This document shows positions 1 through 10,943 of a stretch of DNA of 64,000 nucleotides, piece after piece; positions within the stretch are counted from its first letter, which is position 1, and each line of letters starts with the position of its first letter. A program made the position numbers and the translations under genes. Under the pieces are notes generated by a model, which saw nothing but the letters and a program-made list of their open reading frames with translations, was not told the DNA's origin and did no database searches. The DNA is taken from the NCBI GenBank assembly GCA_007258455.2, contig VDFB02270651.1:703477360-703541359 (forward strand). The letters are read 5' to 3'. The DNA comes from Sequoia sempervirens. Taxonomy: Eukaryota > Streptophyta > Pinopsida > Cupressales > Cupressaceae.

Positions 1-1664
1 GAAGTCTCTCCAAACCAGGAAGAACAAAAGGATTCTCTTGTAAGACCTGGTTCCCCTTTCATATTAGATGAAATAGTCAATTCCTTGATACATTTTTAAG
101 ATATGCTAAAGCCTAAAGCAGAGTATTATGATCAAGTAGGTAGAGAGGAAAAGAAACTTTGATTTTACCTGTTATTCAATATGTCATTACTCTTGAAGTT
201 AGTTGGGATTATGTACAGAATAATGTGCTTGAGAAAATGTGGGAAGCCCTAATGAAAAGGAGAACATAGGCTGTTGATTTGGAAGAGAAGATAAGAAATG
301 GTGCTTTTGAGAAAATTGAGTCCTCTTTGACCCTGAATGATTTGACAACCTTGAATAAGGTTTGTTCAAAAATGTTTCAGTTGAAGAAAAGAGTGAACAC
401 CCTAATGATAAAGGACAAGAAGCAGATAAAGAAGATAAGGAAAGAGACTGTAGAAGCCATCAGGGATATGGCTGAAAAATATGGCATGCTTGGTTCACTC
501 CCGTCGGGTTTTGCACCTAAGATAGGAGAAGAAGTTTCTATAGAAGAGGTAAAGGAAGAAATTAATTCTGGTATAGGTGATACAGGAATTTTGTTAGAAA
601 CAAATGATGTAGATATCGCTCTGGATATAGGTATTAAAAATGATCCTCTGAAGATGGAGAAACAGAATGAGGGAGGAGCGGAGCCAAAGAAGCATGATGA
701 AGTCCCTTCGGAGCATGATGAAGGTCAAAAAGATAATGTTGAAGGAGAGGAAGATAAAAATGAAGGTGAAGGGAATGATGAAGAAGGCAACAGAGACAAA
801 GAAAAAGATGAAAAGGAAGAAGATGGAGAAGAAGAAGAATAGAAAGTAGAAGAAGAAGAGAAGCAAGAGAAAAAAGAAAATGTAGAGGAAGAAGAGAAAA
901 ATGGGAAATCTTCCAGGAAGAATGAAGAAAATCAAAGGTAGGTTGTAGAAACTTTGAGGTCCCCCAGAGAATATGACGACGACGATAATGTATTGAAAGG
1001 CTTGTTGTCCAAGTAGATCAGGTTCCATCTGGTGATTCCTCTGAAGCTTCTACAACTTCCCATGATTCAGGGCAGTGTGGATTTAGATATTATTTCTCTT
1101 GTTCATAAGTTAGTGTTGGGGGATGCATTGCATGCATCCCATAGAAGAGAAATTTTGGAAACTCACCAGAAAGGAGTAGAGCTTATTGATTATGCTCTTA
1201 AATCTTTGCAAGAGGCCACATGCAGTACTTCAATGGATACATCTCTCACTCTGGTAGATAATTTGAAACTTTTATTATACTCCTTTCAGGAGTATGCCTT
1301 TGGACTTGGTGAGAAGAAAAAGCAAGAAGTTGAGGAGAAGTTGGCAGAGAAAAGGTTGTTCAAACTTAATGACAAGTGTGCTCTGGCACACACCAATGTT
1401 GAGAAGAATTTGGAAGTTGTGTAGACTTGTTAGTATGAAGAAATTCTTTTCTTTTCTTATTTCTTAAAGTGGTTGGATGCCACTCAGAACATCAAAGATC
1501 TCATGGAATCCATTGAATCCCAATTGTTTGTTGTCTCCAGTATTTACAATGCATCCAAACATAGAGACATAACAACCTGGAATGCCATCTCTGCTCACAA
1601 AGATAAATTCTTTATTATACAAAAGCAGGAGGATATCATTGGGTGGGTGCATGGAGATGGGTAG
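1..1664 (+). pseudogene. Broken coiled-coil / acidic-tail ORF, family not recognised
   Basis: Open segments on the plus strand read as one decayed protein: frame 1 from the window edge to about 160, then frame 3 through 279-842, then 1032-1424 and 1473-1664. Stops lie at about 100 and 270, with a frame change near 160. The 279-842 segment has a Lys/Glu-rich helical stretch (roughly residues 25-75) followed by a very acidic tail of Glu, Asp, Lys and Gly repeats. The 1032-1424 segment is helical and ends in a Lys/Glu-rich coiled-coil-like stretch. I do not recognise the family. The architecture resembles the decayed minus-strand gene at 8.7-12.8 kb (conserved front, charged coil behind), so a repetitive, transposon-borne gene family is possible. 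The 5' end lies outside the window. Confidence 0.45.
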
Positions 1665-1708
1665 CCAATTTGTGGCCACTTTTAAAAAAAAGTTTTGAAA
1701 ATTCAACA

Positions 1709-1787
1709 CGAGCGTGTTATAACGTGCTCGCGTTATGGCTTGGTGTGTCAAGCCTGAGGCTTGGCCACAACGATCCCATAATGCGAG
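1709..1787. repeat. Cluster of palindromes (CTCGCGTTAT motif)
   Basis: 1709-1730 is a 22-bp quasi-palindrome centred on GTTATAAC; only two pairs fail, and these could pair as G-T. Its right part, CTCGCGTTATGG (1727-1738), pairs with CCATAATGCGAG (1776-1787) with one mismatch. The loop between them contains a perfect 6-bp stem, CAAGCC (1749-1754) with GGCTTG (1758-1763). A further CTCGCGTTAT occurs near 1907. The cluster lies just upstream of the exon-like blocks at 1.9-5.4 kb, so it could be a transposon terminus or subterminal region. I found no partner at the other end. Confidence 0.55.
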
Positions 1788-2041
1788 TGTGTTATAATGT
1801 CCTCATGTTATGACATGTTAAAATCAAAAAATAAGTGAAACACATTCATTCTTGCATTTCAACTATGTTTTTTGTTGTGCCCATAGCCAAAACCCCCATT
1901 TTTCGTGCTCGCGTTATAGGAGGAGGTATTTTGCAAAAAATTCATCAACGGTTTCTATTTTATCGCAAGGACGACGCCCACAATGACGAGGAGGTGTGAG
2001 AGGTAAGGATTGTTTTCTTTTTGTTTTGAATTTGTTAGTTT

Positions 2042-2695
2042 TTGGTTGTATTTGATATTTATTTTTTTGAATTTGTAGGAGATGAAAATCAACCTGCAAA
2101 CCCTCAAAATCCTCAACAAGAAGAGCAAACAAATCCTCAACAACAAAATAAGCCACAACAACAACCTCCTCCACCAATCACTCAACACCCTCTTGGCACT
2201 CAACAAAATTTAATGAGTGAAATTGAGAACAAGAAAACACAAATTGAGGATTTAATTAGTAGGTTGAGTGATCCAAATGGTTCAACCATGGAAAGAATGA
2301 CCCTAGCAAGTTCATTGAAATATATGTTAAAAAATGTAGATTCAATTAGCAAACAAATAACTGGATGGAAAGATAGGAAGCAGACGGCTAGGGCTTATTA
2401 CATGGATAAACTATCATATAAAGATGTAAAGGATTTAAAAATTACAAAAGGTGATTTGTCCTTATTATTCACTGACCCATGCAAAAATCAAAATCTTACC
2501 TTAAATGCGAAGAGGTTTCCTATTCATTGGCGCCACCACCAACAAATTAGGAACTATTTGTATGATAGGTGGTACATGGTTTTTGATTACCCACCATGCA
2601 ACAATTGTGAAGTCCCACAATATTTCCTTACGAAACTATACAGTGAGTTCATATTAAACAAAATCCCAAATTATTTTGATATGAGGGAGTTCTAG
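2042..2695 (+). CDS. Gln/Pro-rich ORF of unknown function
   Basis: A 217-residue open frame. About residues 17-60 are rich in Gln, Pro and Asn. They are followed by a helical segment (about 60-110) and a basic C-terminal half with a 'WRHHQQIRNYLYDRWY' patch and a 'PPCNNC' Cys pair. The first ~12 residues are probably intronic, because TTTTTTGAATTTGTAG at about 2062-2077 is a good splice acceptor, and a GAG/GTAAGG donor-like site lies near 2001. Joining those two sites does not keep the frame for the nearest upstream ATG, so the true 5' exon is unresolved. The family is not recognised; it is probably a component of a decayed transposon gene. Confidence 0.4.
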   Translation: MVVFDIYFFEFVGDENQPANPQNPQQEEQTNPQQQNKPQQQPPPPITQHPLGTQQNLMSEIENKKTQIEDLISRLSDPNGSTMERMTLASSLKYMLKNVDSISKQITGWKDRKQTARAYYMDKLSYKDVKDLKITKGDLSLLFTDPCKNQNLTLNAKRFPIHWRHHQQIRNYLYDRWYMVFDYPPCNNCEVPQYFLTKLYSEFILNKIPNYFDMREF

Positions 2696-4255
2696 GGGAG
2701 AGGTGGGGGGTCAGCCCAGGATAGACCCAGTGCACAATCGGATCCTACGCGGCAAGGGAGATGAGTTCTCGCTAGGCCACCTCATGAGAATGTTTCTATT
2801 CCTTCCATCACGAAGGAGAGTGATGATGTAGACACATTGCAGGCGATCAACACTTTGACCCAGAGTGTCATCTAGCATACTAGCCCTATTCTACAATGCC
2901 ATCCAGGGGAGTCTTTGAGTGGTGGCCTTCGAACCCATGTGTGTCAATATTGCGTGGCGACTTGTTCATATGATCCCACCAACACTCAGGAGGCTGCTAC
3001 GCAGGATCCGTCTACAACTATGGAGATGGAGAGGGAAACTAACATTTTGCATGAGGCGTATGACATTGATACCAAGTAAAATTTAGCATGTTCATTGAAT
3101 TTAATTTATTAAATTTCAATTTTGAAATGCAAGATTAACTAATTTAGTTTTATGATTTTAAAAAAATTGCAAGGTCACAGTGTTGAGACTGGATACACCA
3201 GCCCTACACCTACTTATTTCTGCAGTACACCTATCAGTGGGGTATGTAACTAGTAAACAATTATAAATTTATTACATGTTAATAGTATTGTTTTACGAAT
3301 GGTATTTTAATATCTGGTTTTGGATGTTGAATAGGCTAATATTGGAGGTTTCTAGGGAACACCTCCTAGTGCCAATGGATTTACTCAAACCTACACGCAG
3401 GTAATAGAATAAAGAGTTTAACTAATGAATTGTACTTAATAGATTTGTGTAGTTTATATTCATATCATTGATTATGTTGCATTTCACATCATTCAAACTC
3501 AAAGCATTACTTCACATTCCATAACTAATAACTAGATGTTGATAGATGACAAAATTTTAAATACAATATAGTTGTTTAGAAAGTCAACATAAGCAGTGAT
3601 GCAATTACTTCACATAGCATAAGTAATAAGGCTAGGAGCAGCTTCCAATTGAATTTTCTTGTCATGGCATTCCATGAGACCACTTTTTACTGCTCAGCAT
3701 CTTTTCAAATAGTTCACTGCCTTTTCTATGCTATGGATGCTTGGAAGGAATATATGAAAGAATAATAGTAAGCAATAGCATAGACAAGGCAATGAGTTTT
3801 TTGAAAAAATGCCTCAAAGACTCAACCTTTCCAACAACAACTTACATTGATGGATCATATCATTTTTAAACATTTCCCAACCTTTCCAAATTCCTACAAT
3901 GACTCAATAACCTCTACAACTACTTTGACCCTTGGCATTCCATTCCTTTACACCTTTTTTGCATTTTTACAACATTTGAAATTGACAACTTCTTCAATAT
4001 TTTGCAATTTTGCACTTTATGCCTAAATTAACTAAGACTATTACAACCTCCAAAATGGCTATTTAAGCCTTATTGCATCATCAAAACACCTTAACCAATT
4101 CAAACTCCTAAATTTTCCTCATGGAGGTATGTGCTTGCAAAGGTGCACCTACATGACAAACTATGGATTCTTGGAAAAAATCTATCAAAGCAGAAGAGTA
4201 AGCAATAGCATAGACAAGGAAGTTAGTAGTTTGAAAAAATTCTTCGAAGAAATTC

Positions 4256-4296
4256 GGTCTCATGGTGATGGAATTCCATTCCATCACCATGAGACC
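4256..4296. repeat. Perfect 19-bp inverted repeat with 3-nt loop
   Basis: GGTCTCATGGTGATGGAAT (4256-4274) is followed by TCC and then its exact reverse complement (4278-4296). Imperfect pairing continues outward to about 4205 on the left and 4345 on the right, since TTTGAA.AAAATTCTTCGAAGAAAT mirrors TTTCTTTGAGGTATTTCTTCAAAC. A transcript would fold into a long hairpin. Both arms come from the PPR-like 'RNvvSW' coding motif. Confidence 0.8.
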
Positions 4297-4547
4297 ACAT
4301 TTCTTTGAGGTATTTCTTCAAACAACTCACCACCTTTTCTATGATACCACATTTTCCATACATGTATACCAAAGCATTTTATCAAACTACTCACTTCCTT
4401 GTTGCTATGGCTAAAAGCCTAAAATAGGTGCTTTCCAACAAACTATGGATGCTTGGAAAATATCTATCAAAGCATAATAGTAAGCAATAATACCATAGAG
4501 AAGGAAATGAACTGCCTGAAAAAATTCCTAAAAGAAATGCAGTCTTA

Positions 4548-4599
4548 TGGTGATGGAATGCCATGACGTGCATTTGTTTGTAATGCCATTCCATCACCA
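4548..4599. repeat. Second PPR-derived inverted repeat
   Basis: TGGTGATGGAATG (4548-4560) pairs exactly with CATTCCATCACCA (4587-4599) across a 26-nt loop. Weaker pairing extends outward through the AAATTCCTAAAAGAAAT and ATTTCTTTGAGGAATTT segments. It is a diverged copy of the hairpin at 4256-4296, about 290 bp away. Confidence 0.7.
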
Positions 4600-5639
4600 C
4601 GAGATCCCATTTCTTTGAGGAATTTTTCGAAATAGTTCATTGCCTTCTCTATGCCACCACAATTATCATACATGTCTATGAAAGCATTTGATCAAATGGT
4701 TCACCGGCTTGCTACTATGGGTAAAAGCCTAAAAACACATCCTTTCGAACAAGATATGGATAGGGAAAATAGTAAGCATGATAGTCAAAAATATATGGTT
4801 CAATAAGTACTCAAAATTTTGTTCATTATCTCATACATTATAAGTCATGATGTGGATTGCTATTGTATTTTTTGTGATTGAATATTTTTTTGTTTTATTT
4901 TCATATGTTGTATGCCGAAACACCTCCAAATGTGATGAGGGCAATGGAGATCATTGTTTCATCTACTATATAATCGTTGATGGCTCTGGTAGGGGAGGTA
5001 TGAGGAAAATTACTAAATTTCAATTTACATTCATTATTACAGATGTTAGTGAAAAAGAAAACCATTATTGATTCATTTTTAATTTCTATTTGGATGGTTT
5101 ATACAGGGCTTCAACATGCCTCAGCCTGGGCATGCAAATATTTCCCTCGTGGAGAGTGATCATCAAATGGCGGTAAGTGATTATTTTGTTAAATATATCA
5201 TTTTTTATAATGTAGTTTCTATATATTAATGTCTTTACTCCTTATTGTAACAGATAAAACTTCACCAAGAACTAAACACTAGGAGGAGCAATAGGAGCAC
5301 TCCTCAAGCACAACAAAAATGAGTGATAGATGTTTCACCATCTAATCAACAAGCAAAGGGAAAGAGTTTATTTCTTGAGCATGGAGAGCAATGACTTTTG
5401 ATTCTAGAGCCCTTTGTTGTATGCCTACGTGCAGTTTTGTACATATTTTGTATTGGATATATTTGACATTGTATGCCTATATGGCATTCTCATAAGCCTA
5501 TATGGCTATTTTGTACCTATATTTCATACTTATATCGACATATATTGATGTATTCCTACATGGCAATTTTGTTAATACAAATCTTTTTTATCGATGGTGT
5601 CCATATTTGCATTCTAAATTGATGGCTCAATAGATATGA

Positions 5640-5900
5640 GTTACATGTATTCAAGTGTATACTTTACTACTTACATGTATACTTTGTGACTTACATTTGT
5701 TCCAATGTATACTTTGCGACTTATATGTTTTCATGTGTATACCTTGTATTCGTGCATATACTTTGTATTAATTTGTGTATACTATGTATTTGTGTGTATA
5801 CTATGTATTCGTGTGTATACTTCCAAGCTTATGTGTTTTTTAGTACTTGTCCTTCCCTTATTCACATGTACATGCTTGACTTATTCACGTGTATACTTAT
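5640..5900 (+). repeat. TGTATAC-rich minisatellite
   Basis: The motif GTGTATACTTTGYGACTTACATG or a close variant recurs about every 20-30 bp: GTGTATACTT, TGTATACTTTG, GTGTATACCTTG, GTATACTATG and so on. The spacing is irregular and copies are diverged. The short frames here (5686-5952, 5705-5911) translate to Cys/Tyr/Phe-rich repeats and are by-products of the repeat, not genes. Confidence 0.6.
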
Positions 5901-5959
5901 TAATTGGTTAGCCCTAGCATTGATGATTGTTGTCCTTCATGGTTTTTCTTGAATATTAA

Positions 5960-7190
5960 TTGAATGATGCTAAACAACTTTATCTAAAAGAAAAAAACAC
6001 GTTTTCAATTAGTATTCCATGAAATGATTCATAAAAAGATTCCAATATATTTAATCTTTTGATTAGAACAACTCAATTAAGCAAAGGATACATAATTTTC
6101 ACAACACTTGCAAAACATAATATTCAAAGTAGATGAAGTAGTTAACTTTTTGACACATTATCTCACAAACATTTATCTTCAATAGTATTTAAACATTTTC
6201 ACAGCATAATCCTGATAGTGCAAAATGAATTGTTATGTTCTTCATGCGTCACCATATAAAGACATTGAAAGATTTATATGTCAACTTTTTGCAATATTAT
6301 TTCTTGTATATGAAATGGACTGTGGAGAAAGCAAATTATAATTTATAATACAAATAAGAAATGAACTCAACATTGTCCTAAACCCCAAATAGGTCTATTT
6401 AACAAAGAAACACCCTCTCAATCACTCTTCCAATTGCAAAACACCATTGGGCAGCATTAACCAGTCTGCAAATCCATGAAATCCAAAAAAATTTAGGGCG
6501 TGATTAGCCCTCTAACCCCACTATCCTCTAAACCCTCACTTTTCTCAAATTTCACTAGGGTTTATTGAAAACCCCATACCCAGATGTCATACAACCTCAA
6601 AACATCTTCCAACACTCTTCATTCTACCTGCACAAACTTAATTGACCACCAAATTATGTTTCCCCTTGACTTTACCCACTTTTACTCCCTCAAACCTCTC
6701 TTTTTCATTTAAAACCCTTCTTTTCCCAAGTAGAACATCATGCCATAACATATTTTTGACCTCCCTTGTCCTTGCAGACCATTTGAACACATTAAACTCC
6801 ACAACCTCACCCTATTTCCAACCTATTCTAACTTATTCTCAAGCAATTTCTTCTTTTCACCTCGTCTAGCCTTGCTTTTAAGGCCTAAATTCTGAATTTT
6901 GAACAGGGGCAACACTAGTAATCTCTTCCAATGCCTTTACCAATGCTAATTTCTTATTCGTACTCCCTGTTGTACTTACATAATTGACTCAAATGACCCC
7001 ACACTAACTCAAAACTAAAAGAAGTATTACAAAATGGCCTATCATGGCCTTATTTGACATTATAATGACTAAAACCACTAAACTAGACCTTCTCCATCAA
7101 ATGGAGGAACAAGGTGCTCTGCACCAATGATCATACAATTTTTGTGTGGAATACTCAGACTTCTAAACCGTCATGTGTATGTTTCTCTTT
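5960..7190. other. No recognisable gene
   Basis: AT-rich sequence with only short chance frames (for example 6642-6869). I see no conserved protein motif, RNA gene or clear repeat. Confidence 0.5.
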
Positions 7191-7212
7191 TCGATTGTTT
7201 TGCATGCCATCA

Positions 7213-7566
7213 TAAGGGATCAAGCCGATTGAACGTAGCTCGGAGCAATTCCGTGTGTTTGGGTGCGAAAGAGGACCATGCCTAGCGTAAACCTACCTAT
7301 TGGGACGTGTTGGAGCAGTTTGTTTGGTCACACGAATTACAAAATGAAAGTTGCACCACTTTGCAACTCTACACTGCTTCCATTTGACACTTTTTCCATC
7401 AAGTGAAAACTGGACACCACAGGAAAATGAATCTGACATAACAAAAACCGAGAGAGGTTATTGTAGAGGGGTCCAACACAATCCTGTAGGCTCAGATAGA
7501 GAGTTTGTAAGCATCACATTTTTTGAGTAATAGCCCGTCAAATTTTTCTTCCCTTTTGCACTTTGG
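7213..7566 (+). repeat. Isolated monomer of the ~358-bp satellite
   Basis: One unit running from AAGGGATCAAGCCG to TTTTGCACTTTGGACC. It matches the array at 14.8-17.4 kb along its length, including GAAAGAGGACCATGCCTAG, GTTTGGTCACACGA and the AAAGTTGCA / TGCAACT inverted repeat. It lies about 7.2 kb from the array in the same orientation. Confidence 0.85.
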
Positions 7567-7569
7567 ACC

Positions 7570-8745
7570 TATTGATGGTCAAAATAGCACATCATTAAAC
7601 ATAATATTTATATCCTATTTCTCCTGAAAAACAAAGATAACATGAAGTAATCTAACTCCCAAGGTCCTGGTGGTTGGTTCTCAACTGTGTTGATGTTACT
7701 CAATGGCCAATGTAAGTATAATATTCAAGGTGTCTTGTTGGTATAAAGGAACACAAACTGCATTGTATCAATTAACCTACATTGGGGGGTATAAATAAAT
7801 AGAAAAAGATAGATTAGGGCTTTAGAACAACAGAATATGAATAAAAATTCTTCACATCCAGACATGTACCTTAACAACGAGTGTTTCTTCAACTAATCAA
7901 AACCATAACATGATGCAAGCCATAGCATAACCTACACCATTGCATACATTCACAGTGTTAATTCAATAGTCATAACCATTCACCAAAACTTCACTTCAAG
8001 ATTAAAATAGATCATTCACTCATTACTAAAATCAGATCAAATAGACATAAAAGTAATTTCATTCATGAATAATTCAAGGAAATAATCTTAAATCCGGTTT
8101 CCTCTATTGATTTGAATCAAATAGAAAATATTTAGGCATATTAACTCACTAGCATATAGATTGATTATGCTTCATTAACATTACCATAAAGGTCCAAACT
8201 TTAAACTAACATGTAAACTGTATAAAGCTGTAAAAAGTATCCAAGTTCAATAGAACTTTCAAAGTATCTTGCTAAAACTTATGAAATCCTAAGACTATGA
8301 TTCCTATCTTCTATCATATCAAGTGGATAATCCTTCTTCAATCATCTAACCTTTACAAAATGGAGCCCAAGTTACATATAGGAATTCCATGCATAAAATT
8401 CTTTCAATCAGAAACTCAGATCCACTAATCAAGGAGTTGGAACTGTATGAAGGAACTATACTAGCTAATCTTCAATTCAATAATTGATTGCCCTATTGTC
8501 CAAATATGATGCCCAAGGAGGAAGTTCAAACTAATGGATGAGAGCTTAAGTTAAACTCATGTTAAAACCCTACAAAATAGGAGAGGAGAGGAAGTTTCCC
8601 ATCAAAAAGAGAACGTTCTGCAGCCAGCTCATTCATGTGTTGCTTGGTCAAGGAGATACCCATCATAACTGGAGAATACTTGTTGAAGAATTTCTAGATC
8701 AGGTCCATCTACCCAATTATCCTCAAATTTAATCATCTTCAACTC
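7570..8745. other. No recognisable gene
   Basis: AT-rich sequence with no long open frame on either strand. It precedes (on the plus axis) the 3' end of the decayed minus-strand gene at 8750-12836. I see no repeat or RNA signal. Confidence 0.45.
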
Positions 8746-9783
8746 TGTTTAGGTGAATTCTTGCATATCTTTCAATTTGATTAATTCCCTCCTAACAACT
8801 TTCACCTCATCTTTTATATCCATGAGTCTATCCAACAACAAGTATTCTCTATCATCTTCTTTCTGCATTACTTCCTCAAATATGTTGCTCCACTTCTCCT
8901 TCAACTTATCCAAAGGAGGACCTTATTTGTTCAGGATGTCCACATTGAGAAAAATAGCAACCACTGCCTCCAATTCATCAATTTGTTCATTCAAGTCTTT
9001 ACTAGCTTCTTGAACTTCATTCTTATGCTCATAGATGAATTTGGATCTGAACCGGATTATGCTCAATGTCTTCTCAATAAAATCTGCATTATCTTCCTCA
9101 AGGATTTATTGTTCTAGGAGAGTTGGCTTGGGAACCTTACTTATGTCCTTTAGTTTCTTAACATGTTCTTTATATTCTTCATCTTATTTCTCCAGGACTT
9201 CAACATGCTGATTCATTTCCTTTGCCAACTCAAGTGCTCCTTCATGAACTTTGAAACAATCAGCTAGCACTTCACCAACCTCTTGATTGAGCCTATCAAT
9301 CCACCTATCAAGCATCCCCACCTTACTCCTCATCTATACTAAGTCATGAGATTATTTCTTGCTTAGTAGGATTGGGGTTTTTGGAGCAACAACCTATTGA
9401 GAAATCAGAGTGGAGACATCCTTCAATAATTTGTGCAACTTATCCAATTGAGCTTTAAGTTCATCCTTCCTTTGCTTATCTTTGATCATTATGGATTTGG
9501 TGGAGGATGCTACAATATCAATGAGATTCATCTGTTGGTTCCTTGTAGGTCTCCCCAAATTGACAGTGCCCAATTGGTAATCAATCATTTGCATATCTTC
9601 TTTGTCCTTATCCACCACTAGAATTTCACATTCAACAACAATCTCTCCTGCATCCATGAGCCTGGTGGAATGAAGAACTTTGGCCTTCTTCTTGGGTCTT
9701 TCCTTCTCTATCTCCTTCATCATCTCATCCCAATTGAGACGCTGAGGTTGAACTATCTGCTTTTTCTCAAGATCAAGTTTTAA

Positions 9784-10628
9784 CTATGTAGGAGCAACAG
9801 GAGTAGTGACCACTTGTGTTGAAGAAGAGGTAGCAGTGGCAGAAGATAATGGTTGCAATATGGTGGTCCTAGGTTGAGAATCGACCTCTTGCACATTTTT
9901 TTGTTCCCTTTGTGCATCTTGTTGTGCAAATCTCTTAGCTTCCTCTTTATCCTTCTGCTCCTGCAACCTTTTGGCTTCTAATTCCTTTTTCAAATGCTCT
10001 TCTTCCAACCTCTTCTCCTCATACATTTGGTCTCTCTATTTGTCAAGCTCCTTGACCTTGTCCCATGCATCTTTAGACTTTTGTTCATGCAAAGCAAGTT
10101 ATTTAGCCTCCTTTTCTCTTTGTATTCATCCTTCCTCTTCCTTCCTTCTGTGGGCTTCCTCAACAGCATTGAATTTAGCCTCAAGGGCTTCTCTTTCTCT
10201 TCTTTGTCTAGCTTTATCCTCCTCAAGATCATGGATCTTTTGCAACATTTCCAATTTATCTCTCTCCTCCTTAGCTTTGAATTCCTTCTCTCTTTGCTTT
10301 TTTTTCTTAGCCAATTCATCAGCTTTGGCTTTAGCCTCCAATTCTTGTTGTTTGATCAATGCATCAACTTGTACCTTGGCATCAATCTCCTTCTATTTAG
10401 CCATTGCCTCACTTGTGCCTTGGAATTTGCTTCTCTCTTAGCATCCTTGAAAATTTTCCATTGATCCTCTTCTGTCAAAACATGCTCAGTTACATCAAGG
10501 GATGCAATCACATGAGTCTCCCTATCAGATGGGGTACCATCATAATCTATCTCAATGTCATGAATCTCAATTTCAGGCTCCCTCTCCTTCAAGGGTTCAG
10601 CTTCTCTGTGAAGGGTTCCCATAGGCAT
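9784..10628 (-). CDS. Charged coiled-coil segment of the decayed gene
   Basis: Overlapping open pieces (10356-10628, 10126-10359, 9784-10026) translate to heptad-like runs of Glu, Lys, Arg, Gln and Leu, for example 'EEDKARQRREREALEAKF' and 'EEAKRFAQQDAQREQK'. A long coiled coil is the only structural call I can make. Ser/Thr/Pro-rich sequence follows at the C-terminal side. Reverse-strand frames here (9971-10441, 9994-10464) are Leu/Ser-rich shadows of the coil codons. Confidence 0.4.
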
Positions 10629-10943
10629 CTCTCCACTTGGCTGCTTTGTGATAAGAGGTTGAGTTGATGCTTCTCCTTCAATAGTTGTTGAGGCACCAGG
10701 TTTCGTTGTGGCTTCTTCTCCATGTGCTTCAAGAATATCCTAAGAAGGAATTATAGGTTCAATCTCCTCTCCAGAATTGGGAGGGAAAAACTCCAAGGGC
10801 TCCTTAGGAGCCATTCTTCTTTTTGTTCTCTTACACCCTTGGGTGGTGACTGTAGCCTTTCTTTTCTTGGAAGTCTAAGCCTCTGGCTCCTTGGTTCTCA
10901 TAACAACCCATTAGATGCTCCTATCCAAGACCGACCTTGCAAT

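Larger units (their letters stand above)
3650..4740. repeat. Duplicated and inverted PPR-gene fragments
   Basis: A block of ~280-300 bp occurs at least twice (about 4160-4440 and 4446-4720), with a more diverged version at about 3655-3810. Shared landmarks are GTAAGCAATA, ATGGTGATGGAAT, CCATTCCATCACCA and TTTCTTTGAGG. Translating the right halves on the minus strand gives recognisable PPR-type peptide: 'MYGKCG' followed by 'PQRNVVSW' after a frame change, matching the 'MYxKCG...MPxRNvvSWnxMI' signature of PLS-type PPR proteins. The left halves give a related peptide ('RRNSVSW') on the plus strand. Each unit is therefore a head-to-head pair of decayed PPR pieces. No open PPR gene remains. Confidence 0.6.
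2078..5392 (+). pseudogene. Probable multi-exon gene remnant with small symmetric exons
   Basis: Downstream of the Gln/Pro-rich ORF, several short stretches carry good splice signals on the plus strand. One ends at a GGTATGT donor (3241/3242). The next, 3335-3400, is TAG-flanked on the left and followed by CAG/GTAATA. Another, 5107-5172, has ATACAG before it and GCG/GTAAGT after it. A last stretch begins after TAACAG at 5254. The middle two are each exactly 66 nt and read in phase 0, the first with one internal TAG. Their peptides are rich in Gly, Pro, Ser and Gln and match no family I know. In-frame stops (2693, inside 3335-3400, about 5320) argue that the gene is dead. The ~1.7-kb gap between 3400 and 5107 holds the PPR-derived repeats. 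Confidence 0.35.

Noticed and set aside
594..1028. 144-residue minus-strand frame rich in Phe, Leu and Ile
   Set aside because: It is the antisense of the GAA/GAG-rich acidic tail; composition explains the open frame.
4108..4600. Minus-strand frames 4108-4290 and 4391-4600 as real proteins
   Set aside because: They read the PPR-derived inverted repeats in mixed frames and lack a continuous PPR motif series.
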